This document shows, in pieces, positions 42,594 through 51,496 of a DNA stretch of 64,000 bases. The stretch is taken from the NCBI GenBank assembly GCA_965200355.1, contig OZ241351.1, positions 3,348,001 to 3,412,000 of the forward strand. Direction: 5' to 3'. This DNA is from Bin18 sp965200355. GTDB lineage: Bacteria > Desulfobacterota > Binatia > Bin18. Made by a program: the position numbers and the translations under genes. The notes under the pieces were generated by a model. The model was not told the origin of the DNA, did not search any database, and saw nothing but the letters and a program-made list of their open reading frames with translations. Numbering within the stretch: the stretch's first letter is position 1; each line of letters begins with the position of its first letter.

Positions 42594-43289
42594 CTATTCT
42601 GGGATTTCTACTTCCGCGGGCGCAATAATCTGCGGATTCTGCCCGCGTGGCTGTTCAGGCAGTTTTACCCAGACGGCTTTCCAGCCGGCATGACGTAGCG
42701 CCCCGCGAAAGGGTGCGTCACCACTGACATGACCAGTCAGACGAACGGCTGAGGGATCAAAATTTTCAGCAACGGTCACGATACCACCTTCGGCCTGGTC
42801 TAAGACTGGCTCAATGTTCAGGTGTTCAGCCAATACATTTCGACACGCCGCATGAATCGTCCGCACCGCTGCGCCAACCTGCGTATCATCATACGCGCCA
42901 ATATCTTCCCACAGAAAATCAACCAGCCGCCCTTCACGTTGCAGCAGCGCCAGAAGCTGGACAGCGGCCGCCGAAGGGGATACAGGCGGGTCGGGCAACT
43001 GCGCCGCCTCCTGTGGTGCCACCGGACGCTCGGCAGCCGGCTCGTGCCCTGCCTCTTCAAGGGCAACGCAGCGCGGCATAATCAGGAGCAGGAGCAGGCC
43101 CATCACAATGGGCGCTCCGGTAACGTAGACCAGCACGGACGAGCGGCCTTCTCCGGCCAGATTCCCGAGCAAGTCCACCCCGAGCTGGCCAAGCAGGTCG
43201 CCCTGCAAGACGATATAATTCCCAACCGCCACGACGCTACTCAGCACGATAATGATCAACACGCCAGTCGAGGTCAGCTTTGGTTTCAT
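42594..43289 (-). CDS. DUF2760 membrane protein
   Basis: A 231-residue protein from ATG 43289. Two membrane helices (about residues 8-28 and 52-72) are followed by a linker rich in Pro and Ala and a soluble C-terminal domain (about 105-230) with VDFLWEDIGAYDDTQVGAAVR, which is the DUF2760 signature. DUF2760 genes are often next to two Hsp70-like genes, as here. It may anchor the chaperone pair to the membrane. Confidence 0.82.
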   Translation of the reverse strand: MKPKLTSTGVLIIIVLSSVVAVGNYIVLQGDLLGQLGVDLLGNLAGEGRSSVLVYVTGAPIVMGLLLLLIMPRCVALEEAGHEPAAERPVAPQEAAQLPDPPVSPSAAAVQLLALLQREGRLVDFLWEDIGAYDDTQVGAAVRTIHAACRNVLAEHLNIEPVLDQAEGGIVTVAENFDPSAVRLTGHVSGDAPFRGALRHAGWKAVWVKLPEQPRGQNPQIIAPAEVEIPE

Positions 43290-43335
43290 AAAATTCCGTA
43301 CTCCAACAAACCGATACTTCAGGTGCGCACTCCAG

Positions 43336-44498
43336 TTAGTCCACAACACATACCTGCGCCAGGTCGGAAAACAAGGCCCACCGCTCAATGCTGCGTGGCT
43401 CCTCAATCAAACCGCTGGTCAGGCCCACGAAGGTGAGAGCACGAGCCGGGTCGGCCCAGGCCATGATGCTGCTGGCGCCGGCATGTCCGTATGTCCGGGG
43501 CGAGGCGAGCGAGCCAAAATAGGAGGGGAAGATGCCGCTCCCGCGCACCCAATACCCCAAGCCGCGATTGGCCGGGGCAACCGGCCAGTGTTTTGCCACA
43601 CGTATGGGTTCGATCAGTCGGTCTTCCATCTCACCGGTATGAATCGTGGTCGCCAGCTCAACCAGGGCGGGGCTGAGCAAACGGACGCCGTCCAACTCGC
43701 CGCGGTTGAGCCACATCTGGTAGAAGCGGGCCAGGTCGTGCACGGTGGAATACGAGCCACCGCCTGGAATCGTCGCGGCCTGCACTTCAGGCGCGTTGAA
43801 CGCCTCCAGAAACGACATGGGAAACGGCACGCCCCCCTCATCCAGCGCCTGGACTGGCACCCGGCGTGCCTGCATATCAGGCCGGACGCCCATATAGGAA
43901 TCGTGCATGCCTAATGGGCGGTACAAATCTTCTGCGCACATTTGGGCAAAGCTGCGCTGGCCGCCGTCTACCCGGCGGGCGATCTCGGCTAAAATCCACG
44001 ACCCCGTCAGCGCGTGATAGTGGACGGCTTTTCCGGGTTCAAACTCCAGTGGCTGGGCACAGATGCGCGCGACCGTGGCCTCCCAATCCCCCCACTTTGA
44101 CATCGGCCAGTCCAGGGCCATGGTTGGAAATCCAGCCGTATGCGTCATCACTTGCGAGACGGTCACACTCCGCTTGCCAGCCGCGGCAAACTCAGGAATA
44201 TAGTCCGCGACTTTATCGAACAGTTGGACCTCACCCTGGTCAACTTTCATGAGCAACATCGTGGCAGTGATCGGCTTGGTGGTGGAAAACAAACAGAATA
44301 TGTCATCTGTCTTCGCCACCCGGCCCTTATGCGGTTCTGCGTGACCAAGCGCTCGTACGGCAGCGATTTGACCGTGTCGGGCGAGCAGGAAGGCCCCGCC
44401 AAACAACCAGCCTTGCTCGATTTTCCGTTCCACTCGTGAAAAAAACGCTCAACCCGGGCCGGGTCCATACCAACGGCTTGGGGTTCAACTGTCTGCAT
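43336..44498 (-). CDS. Serine hydrolase (beta-lactamase/esterase family), frameshifted at an A7 run
   Basis: From ATG 44498 (AGGAGG upstream) the first frame reads MQTVEPQAVGMDPARVERFF and then leaves the family. One more T in the T7 run (44438-44444 on the + strand, A7) would give ERFFSRVERKIEQGWLFGG and join directly to the long frame that reads FLLARHGQIAAVRALG. The long frame (start 44433) has the SxxK motif STTK, the Tyr of VHYHALTG, and HTAGFP, as in class C beta-lactamase-like esterases. One base is missing relative to an intact gene, either a true frameshift or a sequencing error in a homopolymer. The gene is otherwise intact for about 380 residues. Confidence 0.8.
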
Positions 44499-44550
44499 GC
44501 TTCCTCCTCTGTTGTGGTGGGTGTCCAGTGACACGCCCTGGACGCGCTGG

Positions 44551-45372
44551 CTAGGCTGCGGGTGGCTTTAGCGTCATCCCCATAATGTTATAGCCCCCGT
44601 CAATGTGTACGATTTCGCCGGTGATTTTTTCAGCCATTGGGCTGCACAGGAAAAGCGCGGCCTTGCCGGCGTCCGTGTTCCGAATTTCCTCCCGCAACGG
44701 TGCATATTCGCGCATATGATGCTGCATGAGATCAAAACCGGGGATGCTGGTTCCGGCTTTCGTCGCAGTCGGACCGGGTGACAGACCATTCACCCGAATC
44801 CGATGCGGGGCCAGGTCAAAGGCCAGATTCCTGATGATATTGTCGAGCGCCGCTTTGGTAATGCTCATCAGTTGGTAGCCGGGAATAACCTTTTCGCCGG
44901 CATAATAGGTCATGGCCAGAATGCACCCCCCCCGGTCCTTCATGAGCGGAAACGCGCCCCGTACCAGTGTAATCAGCGAATAGGCGCTGATATCCATGGC
45001 CAAAGTAAAATCCGCGCGCGAGATATTCATGAAACGCTGCCCAAAGGACGTTGGCGGGGCATAGGCAATAGAGTGAATCAGATAGTCCAGATGCCCAAAC
45101 TCCTGCTTGACCTGGACGAACAGCCGTTCAACTTGTTCGTCTTTACTCACATCGCACTCAGCAATCAGCGGATTGTTTAACTGGTTCGGGATGTCGCCCA
45201 TCATACGTCGGACGGCTCTGCGCTGAATGGAGAGTGCAATCCGCGCGCCCCCATCGTTGAGCATCTTGGCAATGGGCCAGCCTATGGAATTTTCGTCCAG
45301 CACGCCGGCCACCAGGGCGGTTTTCCCAGAGAAGTCAAGCAAGCGACTCACATTTTCAGTACGATCATCCAT
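44551..45372 (-). CDS. fabI: Enoyl-ACP reductase FabI
   Basis: A 273-residue SDR-type reductase. N-terminal cofactor segment TALVAGVLDENSIGWPIAKML, catalytic Tyr and Lys in TYYAGEKVIPGYQLMSITK, and GPTATKAGTSI(P) in the substrate loop match FabI, the last reductive step of fatty-acid elongation. I use MDDRTENVS (ATG 45372), preceded by GGAAAGA; ATG 45393 is a close alternative and the long upstream extension is rejected. Confidence 0.92.
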   Translation of the reverse strand: MDDRTENVSRLLDFSGKTALVAGVLDENSIGWPIAKMLNDGGARIALSIQRRAVRRMMGDIPNQLNNPLIAECDVSKDEQVERLFVQVKQEFGHLDYLIHSIAYAPPTSFGQRFMNISRADFTLAMDISAYSLITLVRGAFPLMKDRGGCILAMTYYAGEKVIPGYQLMSITKAALDNIIRNLAFDLAPHRIRVNGLSPGPTATKAGTSIPGFDLMQHHMREYAPLREEIRNTDAGKAALFLCSPMAEKITGEIVHIDGGYNIMGMTLKPPAA

Positions 45373-45416
45373 GTTCTTTCCAGTCTTCCCCATGCGGTCC
45401 CCGTACTCTGAACATT

Positions 45417-45854
45417 TCACACAAACCTGCGGCGGTACGGAAAGGTCAGAGCCAACAAAATAAGGAGGAGCACCGCATAGAACAGGCCAAAGCCAGCGAC
45501 GGGCTCGGACTCGCCATAGACCTGTACCCATACCACGTATGAGACCAGCATATAACCGACGCAGAACACAACCAAATGCCAACCAAAACGCCGCATGGTC
45601 CAGAGATGATAGGCGAGGCTGCCCGCCACCATCAGTTGCAAGGCATGCATGAGTTGGGCAGATAAACCGAACACGCGCAAACCCAAAATAACGCTGACCG
45701 GACCTTCAGCATAGGACCGCTCAAACGGGGCAATCATATCCCAGACAATAAACAGGCCGGCGTAGAGAGCCACGAGACCCGCCGCCAGAGTCACCAGAAG
45801 CGGGCGGGGCGGACGAGACGCAGAGCGGGACTGCGTGCGCGGAGCAGCCATCAA
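45417..45854 (-). CDS. Small four-helix membrane protein
   Basis: A 145-residue protein with four predicted membrane helices (about 19-40, 60-82, 90-110, 119-138) and a positively charged N-terminus. No family recognised. It lies between enoyl-CoA hydratase and fabI on the same strand with short gaps. Confidence 0.65.
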   Translation of the reverse strand: MMAAPRTQSRSASRPPRPLLVTLAAGLVALYAGLFIVWDMIAPFERSYAEGPVSVILGLRVFGLSAQLMHALQLMVAGSLAYHLWTMRRFGWHLVVFCVGYMLVSYVVWVQVYGESEPVAGFGLFYAVLLLILLALTFPYRRRFV

Positions 45855-45889
45855 GCACCAAGGCCCTCAAGGGACGCTTTCCCCGGTGT

Positions 45890-46678
45890 TTATTGCCCGG
45901 TGAATCGGGGCTCTCGTTTCTCCACAAAAGACTGAATCGCTTCCCTATGGTCCGCCGTATGAAAACAGTGTTTTTCTATTGAGAGTGAGGTATCGAGAAC
46001 CAAGTTGACCGTGTCGCGGAGTATTTTATTCACCGAGACCTTCGTTCCCCGAATCGCCATACGCGGGCCATTGGCCAGGCGGGTCGCAAAGGCCAGGGCT
46101 TTTTCCATCAGCTGGTCCGCAGGGACAACATGGTTGACCAGCCCAATCCGCTCGGCTTCCTCGGCCCGTACCAAGTCTCCGGTCATGAGAAACTCCTTGG
46201 CTTTAGCCATTCCAATCAGCCAGGGCCAAATAATGGCCCCTCCGTCTCCGGCCACCACCCCGACGCGAACATGGGGGTCACCAATTTTTGCGTTATCCGC
46301 GGCATAAATAACATCGGAGAAGAGCGCCAGGGTAGCACCCAAACCGGTGGCCGGACCGTTGACCGCGGCGATAATCGGCTGTTCCACTTCCAACAGGTCG
46401 ATAATGATTTTGCGCGCCTCGGCGAAGAGAGCGTCCAGTTGGGCGGACGTCATATCCTGGAACCACCTGATATCACCACCGGCACAGAACGCCCGGCCTT
46501 TACCCGTCAGTACCACAGCCTCCGTCTGCGTATCCTGGGCGATATCGGCAAAAATCTGAGATAATTCCGTATGCAACTGGGCGTTAATGGCATTTAGTGA
46601 TTGCGGGCGGTTGAATGAGACCGTCAACACCTTGCCGGCGCGCTCTACGCTGAGACAATCATAACGGCTATAGTCCAT
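45890..46678 (-). CDS. Enoyl-CoA hydratase/isomerase family protein
   Basis: A 262-residue crotonase-fold protein with AFCAGGD and GPATGLG in the CoA and oxyanion regions. Of the two catalytic glutamates of rat enoyl-CoA hydratase, the second is kept in AKEFLMTGD, but the first is replaced by His (GDPHVRVGVV), so the reaction may not be simple hydration. It ends in RF TGQ close to the four-helix protein gene. No clustered thiolase or acyl-CoA dehydrogenase is present. Confidence 0.85.
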   Translation of the reverse strand: MDYSRYDCLSVERAGKVLTVSFNRPQSLNAINAQLHTELSQIFADIAQDTQTEAVVLTGKGRAFCAGGDIRWFQDMTSAQLDALFAEARKIIIDLLEVEQPIIAAVNGPATGLGATLALFSDVIYAADNAKIGDPHVRVGVVAGDGGAIIWPWLIGMAKAKEFLMTGDLVRAEEAERIGLVNHVVPADQLMEKALAFATRLANGPRMAIRGTKVSVNKILRDTVNLVLDTSLSIEKHCFHTADHREAIQSFVEKREPRFTGQ

Positions 46679-46787
46679 TGGGGAGCCCTCCTTCTTCCTC
46701 TTGACCCTTTTCTTCTTGGCTGGGGCAGCCTATCATCAGGGCGGCTTATTATCGGTCAGACAGCATCAACGATCAAGGGAAGGTGTT

Positions 46788-47756
46788 ATGCGGATTTACT
46801 TTTGCCGACAAGGTTTGACCTATGTGTGCCGTATCCTTCAACAGGAACTGCCTGAAGATGACATTCTTGATTGCCCGCCCGATGCGGTTCCCGAAGCGGC
46901 CCAGAACGCAGAGGTCTTGATTCCAACGGTCTCACCTATTGGCAGCGAGGCGCTGCGTTCGCCCCAGTTGCGGCTTGTCCAGCAGTATGGCGCGGGTTTG
47001 GACTCGGTCGATATTCCGGCGGCCACTGCCGCCGGCGTCTACGTGGCAAATGTACCAACGGCCGGCACTGGCAATGCCGAGTCTGTTGCCGAGCTTGCCC
47101 TGTTTTTCATGCTCGGTCTGGCCAGAAAATACCGGCAGACCCAAGAGAGTCTTCAAAACAAAGTCCTGGGGTCACCGATGGGGCAAGCCCTCAAAGGCAA
47201 AACCGTCGCCATTATTGGCTATGGTGGCATTGGACGGGCCCTATCCCAGCGCTTGGCCGGCTTTGCCATGAACATCCTGGCCGTCTCCCGCCGGGGACCA
47301 ACCGCGGACCAGCCCGACGACGCGCTGCCCATCGTCCAGCACGTTGCGCAAGACGAGTTTCATGCCGTCCTGCGAGAAGCCGATTTTGTGATTACCGCCC
47401 CCCCTCTGAATGACGAAACGCGCGGCCTCATGGGCCAGGCTGAGTTCGCCTGTCTGAAACCGGAAGCCTTTGTAATCAACGTTGCCCGCGGACCGGTCTT
47501 AGACTACGTGGCCCTGCTGGCCGCCCTGCGGGAAGGCCGCATTGCCGGCGCAGGTCTGGACGTGTTCTGGTTCGAGCCCTTTGATCCCAACGACGAAATT
47601 TTTCAGTACAATGTTCTAGCGACCCCGCATATAGGTGGCGCAACCGATGTCAGCCTCCAGGGCATTGCCAAGCGCGTGGCTGAGAATGTGAACCGGCTGC
47701 GCAGGGGTGAAATACCCCTGAACTGCGTCAACGCAGAGGTGCGGCCGAAGGGGTAG
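46788..47756 (+). CDS. D-isomer-specific 2-hydroxyacid dehydrogenase
   Basis: A 322-residue NAD(P)-dependent enzyme from ATG 46788 (GGGAAGG upstream). The cofactor motif is IIGYGGIGRALSQRL, and the catalytic residues appear as Arg in VINVARGPV, Glu in DVFWFEPF, and His in ATPHIGG. It belongs to the PGDH/GRHPR/LDH superfamily; the substrate is unknown. It is divergent from the enoyl-CoA hydratase gene. Confidence 0.87.
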   Translation: MRIYFCRQGLTYVCRILQQELPEDDILDCPPDAVPEAAQNAEVLIPTVSPIGSEALRSPQLRLVQQYGAGLDSVDIPAATAAGVYVANVPTAGTGNAESVAELALFFMLGLARKYRQTQESLQNKVLGSPMGQALKGKTVAIIGYGGIGRALSQRLAGFAMNILAVSRRGPTADQPDDALPIVQHVAQDEFHAVLREADFVITAPPLNDETRGLMGQAEFACLKPEAFVINVARGPVLDYVALLAALREGRIAGAGLDVFWFEPFDPNDEIFQYNVLATPHIGGATDVSLQGIAKRVAENVNRLRRGEIPLNCVNAEVRPKG

Positions 47757-47777
47757 ACGACATCGCCCTTTTCGCTT

Positions 47778-47818
47778 CCCTCTCTGGGCCTGTCCTGAGC
47801 CCAGCCGAAGGGAGAGGG
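47778..47818. repeat. Interspersed hairpin repeat (CCTGAG..CCGAAGG type)
   Basis: An outer stem CCCTCTC/GAGAGGG (47778-47784, 47812-47818) encloses TGGGC/GCCCA. The core CTGTCCTGAGCCCAGCCGAAGG is of the kind that recurs between genes in many bacterial genomes. It lies 21 bp after the 2-hydroxyacid dehydrogenase stop. Confidence 0.6.
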
Positions 47819-47868
47819 CCAGGGTTCTTCGGGTATCATCAATACACCCGCTAGCAAGCCCAAGGAGC

Positions 47869-47896
47869 TTGCCGCTCTCTACCCCTGCGTTATAGT
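47869..47896 (+). promoter_or_regulatory. Promoter of the 47904 small gene, leaderless geometry
   Basis: TTGCCG (47869-47874), 16-nt spacer, TATAGT (47891-47896), then 7 nt to the ATG at 47904. The start site would coincide with the first codon. Confidence 0.5.
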
Positions 47897-47903
47897 ACCG
47901 GCC

Positions 47904-48293
47904 ATGGCCGTGGCCGAAGACAAGTCCTGGGAATACACCCTGGGCCGCATTGATGAGCGAACCGAGAACATCGAAAAACGCCTCACTCGACTTGAAGCCG
48001 AGGTAACAGAGATGCGCTCTGAGATGCACGCCGGCCTGGATGGACTACGCTCTGACAGGTCTTCAAGGCGGAGAGATGAAGACCCTCCACCTTGTCTCAG
48101 ATGGTTCAGTCCGTGCTACGACCGCTGCTCTGATGGAATGTATGGGGATTGGTGCCCCCCGGTGTATACCTGGGTCGGTCGAAAGATGCGGTTGTTCTTG
48201 AGCTGCTCGTGCCAGTGGGCCAGCCAGCCAGCCACCCGGGCAATGGCAAAAATCGGTGTGAACTGGTCAATGGGAATACCCAGCTTGTCATAG
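47904..48293 (+). CDS. Small coiled-coil protein, possibly truncated
   Basis: The first 50 residues form a charged coiled coil (RIDERTENIEKRLTRLEAEV, then MRSEMHAGLDGLRSD). After that the sequence turns low-quality (RSSRRRDEDPPPC...) and the last 178 bp run antisense to the end of citrate synthase. The helix part resembles the coiled coils of the 21-24 kb array in style. I read this as a real N-terminus with a lost or replaced C-terminus. A hairpin (GGTCTTCA/TGAAGACC, about 48058-48084) sits at the break. Confidence 0.4.
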   Translation: MAVAEDKSWEYTLGRIDERTENIEKRLTRLEAEVTEMRSEMHAGLDGLRSDRSSRRRDEDPPPCLRWFSPCYDRCSDGMYGDWCPPVYTWVGRKMRLFLSCSCQWASQPATRAMAKIGVNWSMGIPSLS

Positions 48294-49249
48294 ACCACGC
48301 CGGAGTAAAAATCGACGTTCGAGGCAATCCCTTTTGCTCCGACCCGCTCGCTGATGATCTTCTCAACCTCTTGGGCGACCTTGTACAGCGGGTGCTCGCC
48401 TTTGGCTTCAAACAGCTTGAGCGCCAGCCCTTGCAGGGAGTTCGCTCGTGGGTCTTTGACCTTGTAGACCCGGTGGCCCATGCCCATGATTTTCTGTTTG
48501 GCCGCCAGACGCGCTTCGATAAATGGTCTGGCATTGTCTACGGTTCCAATCTCCTGGAACATTTTGAGCGCTTGCTCATTGGCTCCGCCGTGGAGGGGGC
48601 CGGTCAGAGCGCCAATGGCTGACGACACCATGGTGTACGGGTCGGCCTCGGTAGACCCGACGACCAAGCCACTGAACGTCGAAGCATTCATCGTATGCTC
48701 GGCGTGTAAAATCAGACAGACGTCCATAATGCGCACGTCAAGCGGGTCGGGCTCCTCTTCGTTCAGCATCCACAGAAAATTCGCCGCATGAGACAAATCG
48801 TCTCGTGGCCGGACGGGTTCGTCGCCGTGGCGCATGCGCTCGAATGCCGCCACAATGGTCGGCATTTTGGCCAGGAGACGGATGGTTGACCAATAGCGCT
48901 GGGTTTCATCCCGGATATCCCGGGCTGGATAAAACATACCCATGGCGGCCACCGAGGCTTGGAGCATATCCATGGGATGGCCGTTTTCCGGCATACACTT
49001 CATCATATCCAGAATGCGATATTTGACCCGTCGGTGGGTACGCAGATCTTGATCAAAATGCTTCAGTTCATCACGAGTGGGCAGTTTCCCAAACAGGAGC
49101 AGATACGCCACCTCCTCATAGGTACTCTTCTCAGCCAACTCCTCAATTGAGATGCCACGGTATTCCAGGATGCCCTCCAAACCATTGATGAAGCCAATGG
49201 TTGACTCCATAATGGGCACCCCTTCAAGTCCGGGTACCAATTTTTCCAT
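48116..49249 (-). CDS. gltA: Citrate synthase
   Basis: A 377-residue protein. The active-site triad is visible: His in LHGGANEQ, His in MGHRVYKVKDPRA, and Asp in SNVDFYSG. HAEHTMNASTF is the other conserved helix. The length and the lack of an NADH-binding extension indicate the short dimeric type II-like form, in a TCA or 2-methylcitrate role. It converges on the small coiled-coil gene and follows the epoxide-hydrolase-like gene. Confidence 0.92.
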   Translation of the reverse strand: MEKLVPGLEGVPIMESTIGFINGLEGILEYRGISIEELAEKSTYEEVAYLLLFGKLPTRDELKHFDQDLRTHRRVKYRILDMMKCMPENGHPMDMLQASVAAMGMFYPARDIRDETQRYWSTIRLLAKMPTIVAAFERMRHGDEPVRPRDDLSHAANFLWMLNEEEPDPLDVRIMDVCLILHAEHTMNASTFSGLVVGSTEADPYTMVSSAIGALTGPLHGGANEQALKMFQEIGTVDNARPFIEARLAAKQKIMGMGHRVYKVKDPRANSLQGLALKLFEAKGEHPLYKVAQEVEKIISERVGAKGIASNVDFYSGVVYDKLGIPIDQFTPIFAIARVAGWLAHWHEQLKNNRIFRPTQVYTGGHQSPYIPSEQRS

Positions 49250-49303
49250 AATCAGCCTTTCTACACGTTCACCAGTCTTCCACGCGCCAGCCAGAACCCG
49301 GCC

Positions 49304-49675
49304 TTAGCCCATCTGTTTGTTAAACGATTCGAGATCAAAGTAGTCGCGCCAAGCCGAGATCTTGCCATCCGTAATTTCAAAGATGCCGGCCACCAGCAAG
49401 GAGACCGTCTTTGGCCCTATGGCAAAGACATCAACTCGCTCGTTCATGACCACATTGCCGGCTGAGGTGGTATGCTTGATCTCGAATTGCGCGCTTTGCG
49501 CATTCTTGAGGAACGGCTCGGCAAAGGCGCGGAAGGCCGCATGGCCGACGCAGGGCTCCATGGGGATATTGTGATAGAAGCAATCTTCGCTCAGATAGCC
49601 TAACAGTTCATCCACATCCAGGTTTGACCAGGCGTTACAGAAATCCGTCACCAATTTTTCGTTTTCTGCGCTCAT
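49304..49675 (-). CDS. Limonene-1,2-epoxide hydrolase-like / SnoaL-fold protein
   Basis: A 123-residue protein of the SnoaL/NTF2 fold. MNERVDVF carries the Arg-x-Asp pair and WRDYFD the second Asp of the limonene epoxide hydrolase catalytic triad. A strong AAGGAGGG precedes ATG 49675. It probably hydrolyses an epoxide, or is a related isomerase-like fold. It lies just upstream of citrate synthase on the same strand. Confidence 0.72.
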   Translation of the reverse strand: MSAENEKLVTDFCNAWSNLDVDELLGYLSEDCFYHNIPMEPCVGHAAFRAFAEPFLKNAQSAQFEIKHTTSAGNVVMNERVDVFAIGPKTVSLLVAGIFEITDGKISAWRDYFDLESFNKQMG

Positions 49676-49826
49676 AACACGACCCTCCTTCACTATTCGC
49701 TGGGCGCTGGGACTCCAGCTACCCCGCTATTCCTATCGGAAATGGGCTATGTATAGCAAGCCTCTACCCGATTCGGTTTTTCAGATTGCGTTGACGCCGG
49801 CCCACCCCTTCATTTACTCTGCACGA

Positions 49827-50354
49827 ATGGCCGACTTCTATCATCCTTTTGCCCCGACGGCCGGCACGCTACGCGCCCGCCGTCCTGAAGTCAGTGAGAT
49901 TCTGCCCCATCTCTTTGTGGGAGAATATCCGAGCGTTGAAGATATTCCGTGGCTCAGACAAGCCTTTGGAATCTCTGCGGTTTTAAGTCTCCAGGATGCT
50001 GACGATCTCACCCTCAAGGGGCTGGATATCGCCGCGCTGCATGACACGTATCTCAGGCATCAGATGACATTCTTCCGAACGCCTGTGGCCGATTATGATT
50101 GTGACAGCTTAGCCAAGGCGCTGCCGCAGGCCCTTGAGTTGCTCCGGGCCAGCCTCCAGGCTGACAACCGCGTGTTCCTCCACTGTAATGCCGGCTGTAA
50201 TCGCGCCCCGACGGTGGCGATTGCCTATCTGCATGTCCATCACGCCATGTCACTCGCAGAAGCGCGCGACTTTTTTAAGGCGCGCCGTTCCTGTGGGCCA
50301 TATATGAACATATTGTATCAGTATTTTGGCCAGGAGGCGGGGCCCAAAAACTAA
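49827..50354 (+). CDS. Dual-specificity protein phosphatase-like protein
   Basis: A 175-residue protein. The signature HCNAGCNRAPT has the catalytic Cys and Arg of protein tyrosine phosphatases (HCxxGxxR), and the general-acid Asp is in PVADYD. ATG 49827 is chosen over 49749, as the upstream 26 residues look unrelated, but neither has a clear ribosome site. It overlaps hemW tail to tail by 4 bp. It may act on a phosphoprotein or phosphoinositide. Confidence 0.8.
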   Translation: MADFYHPFAPTAGTLRARRPEVSEILPHLFVGEYPSVEDIPWLRQAFGISAVLSLQDADDLTLKGLDIAALHDTYLRHQMTFFRTPVADYDCDSLAKALPQALELLRASLQADNRVFLHCNAGCNRAPTVAIAYLHVHHAMSLAEARDFFKARRSCGPYMNILYQYFGQEAGPKN

Positions 50355-51496
50355 AAAAAGCTCGCAAAAACACTATCCGCTACCAGCAAGCCCTTGGGGG
50401 TCAGTCTGACCGTGCCCGCACGCTGGGTCATGAGTCCTTCGCTCATCATATCGGGCACGTGTGGAAACTCATCAAAGAATGACTGCCCAAACCGCCGGGC
50501 AAATCCGCTCAAGGACAGGCCCTCCATCTGGCGAAGATTGAGAAAGAGGAACTCGCCACGCGCCTGTTCTTTGGTCAATTGTTCGACATATTGGTCTGCC
50601 CTGCCCGCAGAGAGCGCCTGCTCCATATACATTTTTGGATTCCGTATATTGCTCCAGCGCGTCCCCCAGCCTGGGGTGTGAGAAAAGGAATGGGCACCGG
50701 CTCCAAGCCCGAGATAGGTTCCGCCTTGCCAGTAGCGGAGATTATGCTGAGACGCATAGCCGGGCCGGGCAAAATTGGAGATTTCATAGTGCTCATAGCC
50801 GTGAGCGGCACAGGCTTCCCGGATTTGGGTATACATGCTGATTTCGGTCTCTTCGTCAACCGGTTGCAACACCCCTTTTTGCCGCAGCGCATAAAAGGGC
50901 GTGTTCTCTTCATAGGTTAAACCGTACAGCGCAATGTGTTCTGGTTCACACTGAAAGACCTGCGCAAGGTCGCGCTCAAGCAAGCCCGGCGTCTGGCCTG
51001 GCACCCCGAAAATCAGGTCGATATTCAGGTTGGGAAAGGCGGCTGCTCTGGCCATCTCAATTGCCCGTCGGGCCTCCTCCCCAGTGTGGAGTCTGCCCAA
51101 GGTCTGAAGAATAGACCGCTCAAAGGATTGGACTCCAAAACTCAGCCGGCTCACCCCGAGCGCCCGATAGCCGGCGAGTGTTTCGCCCGAAACCGCCGCC
51201 GGGTCGGCCTCAAGAGAGATATCCAGGTCGGGAGGAAGCAGACAGTGGTCAGAGACGCAGGTGAGAAAGCGCGCGAACGATGCTGGCTGAAAGAGTGACG
51301 GTGTTCCGCCGCCGAAATAGAGCGTTTCCAGCGTGTCGCCCTGCCAGGGTGGAGTCTGCATATAAAAGGCAAACTCTCGGCACAGGGCATCGACATAACG
51401 CGCCTCGGGCCAGCGCTGTACGGCGTAGGCGTTAAAGTCACAGTAGGGGCATTTGCTGAGGCAGTAGGGAATATGCACGTAGAGAGAAAAGGGCAC
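50351..51496 (-). CDS. hemW: Radical SAM heme chaperone HemW
   Basis: A 381-residue protein starting at GTG 51496 (PFSLYVHIPYC), as HemW proteins normally start. The radical SAM cluster is CLSKCPYC (Cys12, 16, 19). The extra Phe-Gly region YFGGGTPSL and the C-terminal HemN-like domain are present. It inserts heme into respiratory enzymes in the cell. The open frame continues to 51625 but without the family N-terminus. Confidence 0.9.
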   Translation of the reverse strand: MPFSLYVHIPYCLSKCPYCDFNAYAVQRWPEARYVDALCREFAFYMQTPPWQGDTLETLYFGGGTPSLFQPASFARFLTCVSDHCLLPPDLDISLEADPAAVSGETLAGYRALGVSRLSFGVQSFERSILQTLGRLHTGEEARRAIEMARAAAFPNLNIDLIFGVPGQTPGLLERDLAQVFQCEPEHIALYGLTYEENTPFYALRQKGVLQPVDEETEISMYTQIREACAAHGYEHYEISNFARPGYASQHNLRYWQGGTYLGLGAGAHSFSHTPGWGTRWSNIRNPKMYMEQALSAGRADQYVEQLTKEQARGEFLFLNLRQMEGLSLSGFARRFGQSFFDEFPHVPDMMSEGLMTQRAGTVRLTPKGLLVADSVFASFF

